Assembly: GCF_016587355.1 (NCBI RefSeq)
Contig: NZ_BNJF01000007.1
Location: 1-64,000 of the forward strand
Direction of reading: 5' to 3'
DNA length: 64,000 bases
Source of the DNA: Ktedonospora formicarum
Lineage (GTDB): Bacteria > Chloroflexota > Ktedonobacteria > Ktedonobacterales > Ktedonobacteraceae
Of this stretch, positions 9,927 to 18,473 are shown piece by piece. A program made the position numbers and the translations under genes. A model generated the notes under the pieces. It was not told the origin of the DNA and ran no database searches. It saw nothing but the letters and a program-made list of their open reading frames with translations. Position 1 is the first letter of the stretch. Every line of letters starts with the position of its first letter.

Positions 9927-10505
9927 ATGCCCAATCAGACCCATTCATACATCCCCCTACCACAATTGTATCTCATTCGCCATTGTCAGGCCAGTGGTCA
10001 AGCGCCAGAGGCTCCCTTAACCGCGCGAGGCTATCAACAGGCGGAGGCACTCTCCGACCTCCTCTCCTCCTTCCCCATCGAATACATATTGAGCAGCCCC
10101 TACCGCCGTGCTCGCGAGACCGCCCTACCTCTGGCACACGCTCGCCAGCTTGAGCTCGCTACTGATGAGCGCCTCGTCGAACGCACGCTCAGCGCGACTC
10201 CACGCGAGGACTGGTTGGACTGCCTACGCCAAACCTTCGACGATCCCGATCTCTGTTTTGAAGGGGGCGAGTCAAGCCGTGCGGCCACCACGCGAGCTAT
10301 CGCGGCTCTCCGGGACCTCCAACAGCGCCAGCACATGACCAGCGCCCTCGTTACCCACGGCAATCTGGCGGCTCTGTTACTCAAGCACTTCGATCCCTCC
10401 ATCAACTTCGCGAGCTGGCAGGCAATGCGCACACCGGACATCTATCGCCTGACCTTCTCTGAGGATTCCCTCGCCACTATCGAGCACATCGAGCACACAG
10501 TATAG
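9927..10505 (+). CDS. Histidine phosphatase (phosphoglycerate mutase-like)
   Basis: 192 residues of the branch-1 histidine phosphatase superfamily. The catalytic RHG-type motif appears as LIRHCQASG near residue 15. The second conserved block SSPYRRARETALPLA and the C-terminal catalytic histidine (LVTHGNLAALLL) are present. GGAGG precedes the ATG. Such proteins dephosphorylate sugar phosphates or other small molecules; the substrate is not readable. The RHG glycine is replaced by cysteine, a tolerated variant in some members. Confidence 0.85.
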   Translation: MPNQTHSYIPLPQLYLIRHCQASGQAPEAPLTARGYQQAEALSDLLSSFPIEYILSSPYRRARETALPLAHARQLELATDERLVERTLSATPREDWLDCLRQTFDDPDLCFEGGESSRAATTRAIAALRDLQQRQHMTSALVTHGNLAALLLKHFDPSINFASWQAMRTPDIYRLTFSEDSLATIEHIEHTV

Positions 10506-10510
10506 GCACC

Positions 10511-11092
10511 TCAGCGAGCGGGAAGATAGCGCCGCACAGCGGAAAGCAATTCTTTTTCCATCAGGTGCTCAGCGGCAAGTTCTATCATCGCCAGAAAAAA
10601 TCCCATCTGCTCAGGCTCCATCGAACCTCCGGTCTGGAGATCAAAGCGGTGCACACGCTGCCCATACGCGAGCAGACCGCGCGCGCTCATTCCATCTCTC
10701 ACTTCCGCGTCCAGCGAAGCGTCCTTCAAGCCCCAGGGATGGATAGCCTTCATCTGCCGCTGAAAACTTACTAGTGCCTCGCGAGGCACATGCTCTATCG
10801 CGAGCAGTTGCATCCATCGCGCGGCATCAGGAGGCAAATCATGCTCCAGAGTAGATCCGCGCCGCGTCGCGAGCGCCCACTCCCAGGGAATATCCCCTCG
10901 CCCCAACACAATGTCCCCACCATTTTCTGTCAGCAACAACGAAAGTATGACACTCCCATGAAAAGCAGTTGAAAAGAGCGCGTGATAGACCTCTTTCATG
11001 TTATCGGAGGGGTCATCTTCTGGCAAAGCGAGATATCCCAATCGCCTCAACGTATGCTCGAATAAATCCTGAAAAAAACGCACTCTCTCCAT
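10511..11092 (-). CDS. Hypothetical protein, about 193 residues
   Basis: I do not recognise the family. The protein is soluble and acidic, with no signal peptide, membrane span or obvious metal motif. Features are a helix-rich N-terminus (VRFFQDLFEHTLRRLGYLAL) and a motif-like GRGDIPWEWAL. The ATG follows a GGGAAG ribosome site; a GTG three bases earlier is an alternative start. It ends only five bases from the stop of the convergent phosphatase gene, leaving no room for a terminator. Confidence 0.6.
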   Translation of the reverse strand: MERVRFFQDLFEHTLRRLGYLALPEDDPSDNMKEVYHALFSTAFHGSVILSLLLTENGGDIVLGRGDIPWEWALATRRGSTLEHDLPPDAARWMQLLAIEHVPREALVSFQRQMKAIHPWGLKDASLDAEVRDGMSARGLLAYGQRVHRFDLQTGGSMEPEQMGFFLAMIELAAEHLMEKELLSAVRRYLPAR

Positions 11093-11195
11093 CACAGTCT
11101 CTTCCCTCTCTCAGAGGAATATATCGCGCGACCCATACTCCAACCAATAAAGCCCATCCACCTCTTAGAGCATATACCGATATCTTGAGCTCATT

Positions 11196-11224
11196 CTATG
11201 TAGGCACTCAGCTTCAGCGAGCGC
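11196..11224. repeat. Family B short palindromic repeat, copy 2
   Basis: CTATGTAGGCACTCAGC followed by TTCAGCGAGCGC, in the 165-base gap between a hypothetical gene and the ROK gene. Confidence 0.65.
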
Positions 11225-11257
11225 GGAACCCCACCACTCGATCATTCTGCCTATCAC

Positions 11258-12226
11258 CTAGAATAAGGGAACAACGGAGCCCAGAAGCGCGGCGTCTCGT
11301 CCTAACAACCCCGGCACGACCTTGACCATACTCTGCACGCGCGCGCCGCTACCCATATCGGCATTGGCGGCACCTCTGACACTCGCCATCAGCGCGGGAC
11401 TGGTGCAGAGGATGTCCCCGCCTAGAATAAATATGTGTGGATCGAACAGTTCAACATAACGCGTGACGGCATTGCTAAGCCAGCGCCCCATCTCATTATA
11501 AATCTGCAATGCCACGCTATCCCCGTTCTCAGCCTCTTCAGCCAGCAAACGCGGGCTAAACGCCTCCCGGTTGAGCAGGCGGGTGATAAGCTTCCCTTCG
11601 TCTCCACGCCTAATGGCCCGCTGCACCATCTTCTGCATCGCGTCTAGCGAGACCATCGTATTAATACATCCCCGCTTGCCACAACTACATCGTGGTCCAC
11701 CGGCGGAGACCGAAATATGGCAGATGTGTCCCATATACTGGCTGCAACCATGCTCCGTGATCTGCCCATCAACAATAAGCGAGGCTCCTACTACCGCGTT
11801 CACGCTCAGATACAGCAGGCGTTGCGCATCCCGTCCCGAGCCAAAGCGCTGCTCGCCTAAAAGGGCCGCCTCCATATCATCAAACAGGCACACAGGCATA
11901 TCATAACGCTGGCGAAAGAGTTCCAGCAAGGGGAAATCATTGAGGGAGGGGAGAGAGGGAATGAGAAGTGGTCGATGCCTTGTGCAGTCAAGCGTACCCG
12001 GCAGGCTCACGCCAATGCCCTGCACCACCCAACCTTCTGAGCGAGCATACGTTAACGCCTCCTCTAGCGCACGCTCACAGGGTTCGAGCGTCGCCATCGC
12101 CGGGCGTCCGCGCAATGTCTTCGCCTCGCCACGCATACGCACCTTACCACGCTCATCAATAAGCGCGACCGTTGTCCTGCTTCCACGAATCTCAAGTCCG
12201 ACCGCGACATTCCTGCTTGCGCGCAT
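11258..12226 (-). CDS. ROK-family protein
   Basis: 322 residues of the ROK (repressor, ORF, kinase) family without an N-terminal helix-turn-helix, so of sugar-kinase rather than repressor layout. The zinc-binding motif CSCGKRGCIN near residue 185 is intact, preceded by HICHI. The N-terminal phosphate loop, normally DxGxT, reads EIRGSRT, so its aspartate is replaced by glutamate and the loop is altered. The catalytic-aspartate region reads CLFDDMEAALLGE. Whether it still phosphorylates a sugar is uncertain. It stands alone with no sugar gene beside it. Confidence 0.8.
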   Translation of the reverse strand: MRASRNVAVGLEIRGSRTTVALIDERGKVRMRGEAKTLRGRPAMATLEPCERALEEALTYARSEGWVVQGIGVSLPGTLDCTRHRPLLIPSLPSLNDFPLLELFRQRYDMPVCLFDDMEAALLGEQRFGSGRDAQRLLYLSVNAVVGASLIVDGQITEHGCSQYMGHICHISVSAGGPRCSCGKRGCINTMVSLDAMQKMVQRAIRRGDEGKLITRLLNREAFSPRLLAEEAENGDSVALQIYNEMGRWLSNAVTRYVELFDPHIFILGGDILCTSPALMASVRGAANADMGSGARVQSMVKVVPGLLGRDAALLGSVVPLF

Positions 12227-12422
12227 TGGGCTGGACCGCCATTCTGCATCGTTCCAGCATCCACATATCGCTCATGCTAGAACATATTTACAAACTACAG
12301 CAGACCTACAATAACAGATAGGAGATTCAAGACGACATAGTATAGAATCAGTATATACGGTACATAGAACATATGTCAATACAACATAACATATAGAACG
12401 AATATTCCAAACTCGCTCCAGG

Positions 12423-12457
12423 CCTATATGTAGGCGTTGCACTTTAGCCAGCGCGCC
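12423..12457. repeat. Family B short palindromic repeat, copy 3
   Basis: CCTATATGTAGGCGTTGC and then a diverged TTAGCCAGCGCGCC arm. It lies 13 bases from copy 4 in the 393-base gap between the divergent ROK gene and the 12620 gene. The rest of the gap is AT-rich. Confidence 0.6.
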
Positions 12458-12470
12458 TCATCCCCCAAAG

Positions 12471-12507
12471 CCTATATGTAGGCGCTCAGCTTCAGCGAGC
12501 GCTGAGC
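12471..12507. repeat. Family B short palindromic repeat, copy 4
   Basis: CCTATATGTAGGCGCTCAGC followed by TTCAGCGAGCGCTGAGC. This is the most symmetrical copy: GCGCTCAGC pairs with GCTGAGCGC-like bases. Confidence 0.7.
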
Positions 12508-12619
12508 ACACATCTCCCTAACCCCATATACACCTCTCTGGTATTCTCATTACCAACGTGGTACAGTAGACCATAGCAAATGGTCTTCGTACTGCTGAGA
12601 AGAGACAAGGAGAGATAGT

Positions 12620-13144
12620 ATGCCCGCTGTGCCCGAACAGTATAACGATAATGAACAGCCCCAGAAGGACCCCATTATCGGGCAGGGACACGGCCTCTCA
12701 GAGAATGAGGGGTACATGATTCAGCAAATGATCCGTGAGGAACAACATACACGCCGCCAGCTCCACATTCCAAAGGAGGACCTCTCCACCGAGGCCACCA
12801 CCAGTATGCGACCCGAGGTCGCGCGTGTCGTTGGGATCAGCAAGGTCCGCAAGGTCCTTGAAATGTTTAATCGCGACTTCCTGTATGGTCAGGGACGCTT
12901 TGATGAGTATAAGGATGGCCTGATCTTTAAATGGGGCGATGGCTATTCGCGCAAGCACATCTGGATCACGACGGAGGGTGACAATCTCGTACTGGAGACC
13001 AGTCACTTTAAGAAATGTGACAAGCCCTACTGCAATGGCACGCACCATATCCTTACCCCTGAGCTCTACACCAATCTCGATATCGTAAATCAAGAACTGG
13101 GTGACCGCTTCCGCCGCCCGGTCTACGAGCGCTCGGAGGACTAA
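12620..13144 (+). CDS. Hypothetical protein, translationally coupled to the next gene
   Basis: 174 residues, no recognised family. AAGGAGAGATAGT precedes the ATG. The N-terminal 40 residues are hydrophilic and probably disordered. The C-terminal part (from about residue 70) looks like a small folded domain with GQGRFDEYKDGLIFKWGDGY. A CDKPYCNGTHHI segment has two cysteines and two histidines, a possible metal site. GGAGG of the downstream gene lies inside its last codons, so the two proteins are probably made together. Confidence 0.65.
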   Translation: MPAVPEQYNDNEQPQKDPIIGQGHGLSENEGYMIQQMIREEQHTRRQLHIPKEDLSTEATTSMRPEVARVVGISKVRKVLEMFNRDFLYGQGRFDEYKDGLIFKWGDGYSRKHIWITTEGDNLVLETSHFKKCDKPYCNGTHHILTPELYTNLDIVNQELGDRFRRPVYERSED

Positions 13145-13148
13145 GATC

Positions 13149-13517
13149 GTGACGACACGTGTTGTAGCACTGGAGAAGGACCTGTTCTTCTCGGTCAAGA
13201 TTCAGGATACCCTACGCCATCACGCTATGGAGGCAAACATCGCGCGTACGCTCACTGCCTGGGAACAACATTTGCATGCCAGTGGTGAGCAGCGTCCGGC
13301 ACTGGCAATCGTGAATATCGCCAGTCGCGGCATCGATTGGGAGCAGGCAATTCGCGTCGCTCACGAACAGGGCTATCCCGTTCTGGCCTTCGGCTCACAT
13401 ATGGACCTCGACGCGCGCGCCAAAGCTCTGCAAGCCGGTGCGCAACGCGTCGTCGCGAACTCAAAATTCGCCACCGATATGCCCGGCATCATTCAAAGCA
13501 TGCTCATTCCAAAGTAA
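13149..13517 (+). CDS. Receiver-like protein (degenerate response-regulator fold)
   Basis: The GTG at 13149 has GGAGG nine bases upstream, overlapping the end of the previous gene; the longer reading from 13101 runs through that gene and is rejected. The 122-residue product has the alternating pattern of a CheY-like fold: VVALEKDLFFSVKIQDTL, ALAIVNIASRGIDWEQAI, VLAFGSHMDLDARAKALQAGA. Strand 3 lacks the phospho-acceptor aspartate (VNIAS in its place), so it is probably a phosphorylation-independent receiver. Its partner is likely the coupled upstream protein. Confidence 0.6.
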   Translation: MTTRVVALEKDLFFSVKIQDTLRHHAMEANIARTLTAWEQHLHASGEQRPALAIVNIASRGIDWEQAIRVAHEQGYPVLAFGSHMDLDARAKALQAGAQRVVANSKFATDMPGIIQSMLIPK

Positions 13518-13579
13518 ACACAGACAAAACAGAGGCGAGGCGTCAAATTTGACGCCTCGCCTCTGTTTTGTCTGTGTTT
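13516..13579. terminator. Perfect 32-bp palindrome between convergent genes
   Basis: Two 32-base arms meet without a spacer (13516-13547 and 13548-13579); the centre reads GTCAAATTTGAC. It starts inside the stop region of the receiver-like gene and ends 10 bases before the erpA stop. It can terminate both genes. Confidence 0.8.
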
Positions 13580-13589
13580 CTATAAATTC

Positions 13590-13991
13590 TTAGTGGCCGC
13601 AACCGCAGCTACGGGCTTCGCCACCGCCATCGGCGGTTTTGAAGGAATGACCGCAGCCACATGACGACACGGCATTAGGATTGTTTACCGCGAAGCCGGC
13701 ACCCATCAGGCTGTCAACATAGTCGACTTCACTGCCAGTGATGTAGCTAATGCTCATCTCGTCAACGAAGACACTGAAGTCGCCCAGCGTAATCACGGTG
13801 TCGCCTTCCTGCTCTTCGTCCAGGGTCATACCATACTGGAGACCAGAACAACCGCCACCAGCGACGAAGATGCGCAGACCAAGACTAGGATCATTCTCCT
13901 GCTTCAACAGTTCGCGAACCTTCTCGGTTGCAGTCGGGGTCATGTTGATGACCTGTGTCTCTGTCGCTGCTTGCTGGTTCTGCTCAATCAT
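13590..13991 (-). CDS. erpA: A-type iron-sulfur carrier (ErpA/IscA/HesB family)
   Basis: 133 residues. A-type carriers hand [Fe-S] clusters to apoproteins. The three conserved cysteines are present: GGGCSGLQYG near residue 48, and SSCGCGHSF near residue 110. The fold signature LRIFVAGGGCSG and the NPNAV stretch are typical. The protein has an additional C-terminal GEARSCGCGH, a second CGC after the normal end of the family. No other Fe-S biogenesis gene lies beside it. ErpA is preferred over IscA only on general grounds. Confidence 0.85.
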   Translation of the reverse strand: MIEQNQQAATETQVINMTPTATEKVRELLKQENDPSLGLRIFVAGGGCSGLQYGMTLDEEQEGDTVITLGDFSVFVDEMSISYITGSEVDYVDSLMGAGFAVNNPNAVSSCGCGHSFKTADGGGEARSCGCGH

Positions 13992-14127
13992 ATGTTCACC
14001 TCTTCAAGGGGGCCTTCCCGGCCCCTGGCAATTCCTTATAGATAAACTAAAACATGTTTTCCGGCTTCGTTCGTGCGTATTATATACTACACAAATTGAA
14101 GCGTCAAGGCAGCTTTGCCACCCTGTC

Positions 14128-15762
14128 CTATAAGCCAAAACGCTGTTGGACCCTGATCATATTCCCTAATAAGCTAGGAATTTCCGGCTCATTGCTCAGC
14201 GCAGCCTCCCCACGTCGCTCCCTCCTGGCTGCCAGTCGGATCATCGAGTTGGATGCGGACCAGCCCTGTGCCATAAGATGAGCCCCTAGCCCACTTACAA
14301 TCGCCGTTGAGAATGATGTACCACTCCAATCAGCCCAGCCCGAATCGTTTGGTTCGCCATTGGAAAAGGTGGGTGCGATATAGACCCCACGTACCGCGTC
14401 CGGTAGCGTGTTAGCATCGGTCGCCCCATAGCCATCCCCTCCAAATGTCACAACGCCCGTGTCGGCGGGGGCAATGTTCGCCGCATTGGCGAATGCCGAT
14501 GCCTGATACCTGCTGTTGACCGATGAGACACTCAACACAGAGTCATAGCGCGCAGGGGAGCGTGGTGGACGCGGCGCGAAGTTCTGCGAGGTCGCTGCCG
14601 CCGAGTCGTTACCCGCCGCTGCAACTATCAGCGCTCCATGCGCATGCAGCCCCTCAAAGAGCAGTTTCAGGCCAGCCTCGATATGCTCCATGATACGCAT
14701 GACACCATACAACTGCGACGTAGGCCACTGCCTCTGGTCCAACCAGACATAAGGCAAGCGCCGCACGTCAGGCATAATCGTCAGGCTCAGGTTAATCACC
14801 AGGCGACGGATTGAGCCCGCTACCATTTCGCGCTCCAGGTCACATAAAGCCGCGAAGAGCGCGTAGAGATCTCCACCACCATAGTCATTGAGCACGCGTA
14901 CCAGGCGCATACGCGCGCGCGGCGCGATATCGCGAATCAACCCCGCGACCGCCAATCCATGATCCGCCATGGCATAGTAGCGCGCTTCGTTGTAATAATC
15001 ACGCCCGGTTCGTACCTCGTTCGTCAGTGGATAACGATCATACTCAATGGAGAATGATCCATCCTCGTTGCGAACATCGTTCGCGAGCTTCTGCAAGAGC
15101 CAGTTACGACGTAGCTCTAGACGTGTAGCGGCGCTCAAGATGCGGTCAGGATGCGGCGAGGTATCCAAAACAGCCACCAACACATCTTCGGCATCTCTGG
15201 TATCCAGCGGTATATCCTGCTCCAACAGGCGCGTGCGCCAACCAACCAGGGCATTTGTGGGCGCGGGTGAAGCCAATATCGGCGCGGGACGCGGTGGGAG
15301 AGCAGGCCCCCCCTCACCAAAATAGAGCGGAGCCGCCATAACCAGCCAGTTCGGCATCGCGGAGACGATTGGCAATCCCTGCTGTGTCAGGTAATCCAGC
15401 CGCGCTTGCAGATAGGAAAGCACCATAGGCGTTGCATCCGCCACGCTCGGGTCCATATGACGCGCATGAAAGCAAAGAGCAATTAGCGGCTGCTTCCGAT
15501 GCAGGCCAAAAATAAATGAGCGACGACGCACCGGCGGCATCGTCGGGCTCCCCTTCCATCTTCCCCCCGTTCCATAGGGCTCTAGCGCCAGTTGATATTG
15601 AGCCAGGAACGCGTTAAGTCGCTCCCTCACCTGCTCATAGAAGATATCCAGGGTATCCTCCGCAGGCAATCTCGGCAAGCGCATAACAATGATCAGTTCA
15701 CCAGGGATCCAGTGATACAGCTCATTTGGCGCTCCCATAACCTCCGAATAACTACGAGACAT
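14128..15762 (-). CDS. Subtilisin-like serine protease (S8)
   Basis: About 544 residues from the ATG at 15762, which has GGGGGAG nine bases upstream; a longer reading to 15852 has no such site. The catalytic triad is recognisable in the order expected for S8: aspartate in VLVAVLDTSPHPD, histidine in DHGLAVAGLI, and serine in GTSFSTAIVSG. The oxyanion-hole asparagine is likely in AAAGNDSA. An N-terminal region of about 200 residues precedes the catalytic domain and has no clear signal peptide. The enzyme may therefore be intracellular or exported by another route. Substrate unknown. Confidence 0.88.
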   Translation of the reverse strand: MSRSYSEVMGAPNELYHWIPGELIIVMRLPRLPAEDTLDIFYEQVRERLNAFLAQYQLALEPYGTGGRWKGSPTMPPVRRRSFIFGLHRKQPLIALCFHARHMDPSVADATPMVLSYLQARLDYLTQQGLPIVSAMPNWLVMAAPLYFGEGGPALPPRPAPILASPAPTNALVGWRTRLLEQDIPLDTRDAEDVLVAVLDTSPHPDRILSAATRLELRRNWLLQKLANDVRNEDGSFSIEYDRYPLTNEVRTGRDYYNEARYYAMADHGLAVAGLIRDIAPRARMRLVRVLNDYGGGDLYALFAALCDLEREMVAGSIRRLVINLSLTIMPDVRRLPYVWLDQRQWPTSQLYGVMRIMEHIEAGLKLLFEGLHAHGALIVAAAGNDSAAATSQNFAPRPPRSPARYDSVLSVSSVNSRYQASAFANAANIAPADTGVVTFGGDGYGATDANTLPDAVRGVYIAPTFSNGEPNDSGWADWSGTSFSTAIVSGLGAHLMAQGWSASNSMIRLAARRERRGEAALSNEPEIPSLLGNMIRVQQRFGL

Positions 15763-15913
15763 GCACGATTGCTCCCCCTTAGTATGGTGTGAGCTTGAAC
15801 GCGTGCCCTCTCGGGCAAAATGCGAGTATGAATATCGTTCAATCAACATCAACGCATGTTAGCTATAACCATGCGCAAAAAAAATCAACCCCCTCTACTG
15901 GGTACAGACCTCT

Positions 15914-15944
15914 CTATGTAAGCGCAACGCTTTCACCTGCGCTT
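15914..15944. repeat. Family B short palindromic repeat, copy 5 (diverged)
   Basis: CTATGTAAGCGCAACGC, TTTC, then ACCTGCGCTT. Recognised by position and arm structure more than by identity. Confidence 0.5.
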
Positions 15945-15974
15945 TTGCTCCCCCCCCGCGCCATCCCCACAACC

Positions 15975-16004
15975 CATATGTAGCCGCGTCGCTTCAGCAG
16001 CGGC
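15975..16004. repeat. Family B short palindromic repeat, copy 6
   Basis: CATATGTAGCCGCGTCGC then TTCAGCAGCGGC; GCCGC pairs with GCGGC. Together with copy 5 it occupies the 460-base gap between the protease and the M20 peptidase; no gene is seen in the rest. Confidence 0.6.
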
Positions 16005-16225
16005 AATCTATATTCGTTAGCGTCAATTATAGCGGAACCAGCATAAGGACACAATGAGCAACTACCAAATTCCCCCTACAACGTGGCATAATAGAGGTGC
16101 ATACGCCTTGCGAAATCTAGAGCACGCTTGCCGTGATAGCGGCGCCGTGCCCTCGTATGAGGGTTGGTTTTCGCATAAGACCATAAGGCCATATTGTTGT
16201 ACATACATCGTGAAAGGCTCGCTCC

Positions 16226-17317
16226 ATGTACGCGGATCAACTCTACCAGACGCTTCGCTCGCTTATACGCATCCCTAGCACTTCTGGACATGAGGAACAG
16301 GTGCGCGCCTACCTCACCCAGGCCCTCGCGGACCTCGGACTCGAAAGCAATGTAGACGCGCAGGGCAACCTGATCGCCCTTCTGCCCGGCACAGGTCGTC
16401 CACTTTTGCTCAACGCGCATATGGACCGCGTGCCGCCCGGTCTGGGTCATGAGCCCATCCTACGCGATGGCGTCCTGTACAGCGATGGCACAACCAACCT
16501 TGGCGCGGACGACTGCGCGGGCCTGACTGTCATCTTAGAGGTGCTATGCCGCACGCTTGAGCAGAACCTACCTCACCCTCCCCTGGTATTAGTCTTCACA
16601 GTTATGGAGGAGACGGGGCTTTGTGGTGCCTCGCGCTTCGACGCGAGCCCCTGGCAGGTTACAGAGGGCCTGGTTTTCGATAACGCCTTCGAGGCAGGGG
16701 TCGTCGTTTCACATGGCGCAGCCTATGAAGCCTTTGACGTGCAAATTCAAGGTCGCACAGGCCATCCCGGCAAGGATCTCGATGCCACGATCAACGCGCT
16801 CGACATCTTCCGGGCCGCGCGCTATCCCCACGGATCACTCAATAACGATCAGACACGCGTCAATATTGGTCGTCTCGAAGCCGGCACCGCGCGCAACGCG
16901 GTCCCCGCCGCGCTCACTCTTCAAGGCGAGCTACGTAGCTTCGAAAGCGTGGAGGCCATTCGCGATTACCAGCAAGCCATCGAGGAGGCCTTTGTTAAGG
17001 CGGCACGCGAGGCGGGCGGAGCCGCGAATCTCCATTTCGAGACCCACTCGCACAGCTATCGTGTCGATCCCGCCGAACCCTTGCTTCAGGTCTACCATGA
17101 GGCATTACGTCAGCGTGGAGCGCCCCTTGTCGCGCGCCCAACTTTCATTGGCAGTGATACCAGCGGCTTCCGCGCCTCTGGCATTCGTGCCATCACCATC
17201 TCAACCGGGGTTGTGAACGAGCATTCCTTCGCGGAATGCGTTCCCCTGGAGCCACTAGAACAGCTCGTTCAGGACACACTTACGCTCCTGAAGCTCTGGC
17301 AAGAACAGGAACAATGA
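16226..17317 (+). CDS. M20-family metallopeptidase (peptidase T-like)
   Basis: 363 residues of the M20 dinuclear zinc peptidase family. Metal ligands and catalytic residues follow the family order: NAHMDRVPPG (histidine plus aspartate), GADDCAGL (bridging aspartate), EETGLCGA (catalytic glutamate and ligand), and NEHSFAE (C-terminal histidine). The dimerisation domain begins around GRTGHPGKD. The length and spacing resemble aminotripeptidase T and its relatives. AAAGG lies upstream of the ATG. Probable role is cytosolic peptide degradation. Confidence 0.87.
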   Translation: MYADQLYQTLRSLIRIPSTSGHEEQVRAYLTQALADLGLESNVDAQGNLIALLPGTGRPLLLNAHMDRVPPGLGHEPILRDGVLYSDGTTNLGADDCAGLTVILEVLCRTLEQNLPHPPLVLVFTVMEETGLCGASRFDASPWQVTEGLVFDNAFEAGVVVSHGAAYEAFDVQIQGRTGHPGKDLDATINALDIFRAARYPHGSLNNDQTRVNIGRLEAGTARNAVPAALTLQGELRSFESVEAIRDYQQAIEEAFVKAAREAGGAANLHFETHSHSYRVDPAEPLLQVYHEALRQRGAPLVARPTFIGSDTSGFRASGIRAITISTGVVNEHSFAECVPLEPLEQLVQDTLTLLKLWQEQEQ

Positions 17318-17342
17318 AATTGGAATCGCGCTCGTGCTCAAG

Positions 17343-17501
17343 ATGCTCCCTCCCGAAGTCATGAAAAACGCACGCGAGCAGGTCCGCCAGGCGGCACCAG
17401 GTACACACAATCTGGGCCGCTATGCGGCCCTTTTCATCGTCTGCACCTGGCTACTCCTGACGCTTCTGCTCGCGCTCTTCGCCTACCGTCTTTTCTTCTA
17501 G
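17343..17501 (+). CDS. Small single-span membrane protein
   Basis: A 52-residue ORF: an amphipathic N-terminus with MKNAREQVRQAAPG, then a hydrophobic span (AALFIVCTWLLLTLLLALFA) and a short tail YRLFF. A GTG three codons upstream is an alternative start. It lies 25 bases behind the M20 peptidase and could be co-transcribed. The evidence is composition and position only; no homologue is recognised. Confidence 0.45.
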   Translation: MLPPEVMKNAREQVRQAAPGTHNLGRYAALFIVCTWLLLTLLLALFAYRLFF

Positions 17502-17546
17502 CTCCAAAACCTTCCCCTCTTCACACAGCCTCACTCGCAGAGAGTT

Positions 17547-18047
17547 CTACGACTCCATATCACGGTCGCGCCGTTGGTGATGGGCTGTATGTCTGCCTCT
17601 CTCTACCTGCTGCGCATCCTTCTGCCGCGAGCCATAAATGTGCCTGCTCATTTCAATGCTCGCCCAGTTAAAGTACGCATTCACGGCAAAAAGCACCGCG
17701 CAGGCTGCGACAAAACCCCAGCCCAGACCCATCGCGGCACCCGGATTATCTCCCAGCGACAGAGTTACCGCCAGCGTGATAAACATAGGAATCAACGCGA
17801 TCACGGAGATAATTCCCACCCACATGCGCATAACGTTCGTCTTCGCCACCTCCGCCCGCATCTGAGCATCGTTCGCTTGTCCTTCCTGGCGTATTCGCTT
17901 CATAAGCATGTCAGCAAACATTTCGTCGCCATCAACATCCAGCTTCTGTCCTCGTCCTCTCTCCGCGTACTCATCGTTACTTCGGTAGCCTCCATACCCT
18001 TCGTTCCAGGAGTCCTCTACGCTCTCTTGTTCCTGCATGCCAGACAT
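17547..18047 (-). CDS. Hypothetical two-span membrane protein
   Basis: 166 residues from the ATG at 18047, chosen because AAGGAGAGATACG precedes it; a longer reading to 18095 lacks a site. The N-terminal 80 residues are charged and acidic. Two membrane spans follow (VGIISVIALIPMFITLAVTL and GLGWGFVAACAVLFAVNAYF). The tail is basic (GRHTAHHQRRDRD). No family is recognised. Confidence 0.6.
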   Translation of the reverse strand: MSGMQEQESVEDSWNEGYGGYRSNDEYAERGRGQKLDVDGDEMFADMLMKRIRQEGQANDAQMRAEVAKTNVMRMWVGIISVIALIPMFITLAVTLSLGDNPGAAMGLGWGFVAACAVLFAVNAYFNWASIEMSRHIYGSRQKDAQQVERGRHTAHHQRRDRDMES

Positions 18048-18420
18048 CGTATCTCTCCTTGCGCAACATCTCTTATTTGCAATGCTTACACTCAATAGGC
18101 GTGTTTTCTCCTACATGTACGCTTACACGCGCCCGAAGTTTCATCCCTGCATGGGAATACGTCCGTGTTATAATAAGTGGCGGATTATTGAAAGGAGCCT
18201 TTTCGTATGCCCCCTCGCCGCTGTTCACTCATCAGAGGAGTAAGGTCTTACAAGAGGTACGAATGTGCCCCCGCGCGACCCTTCCCACTCCTCTGCGAAG
18301 CGCCCACGGCAGAAAGAAGCTATCGGCAAGTATAGCTGGGCATAAAACGGGCTCACGCGCTGTTCTCATATGCGAAAGCAAAATATATAAGCGCATCTCA
18401 ACAATGATTCCTTATTAAGC
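18048..18420. other. Intergenic region, no gene seen
   Basis: About 370 bases between a divergent hypothetical gene and trxB. I see no ORF with a credible ribosome site and no RNA gene. The last bases before trxB carry a family A hairpin. Confidence 0.4.
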
Positions 18421-18442
18421 AAACCTGAGCTCGCTCAGGTTT
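18421..18442. repeat. Family A half-unit hairpin upstream of trxB
   Basis: AAACCTGAG-CTCG-CTCAGGTTT, a perfect 9-bp stem 32 bases before the trxB start. It matches the CTCAGGTTTTCG end of family A. Confidence 0.6.
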
Positions 18443-18473
18443 CACATAAGATTTAAAGTGAGGATATAGATCT

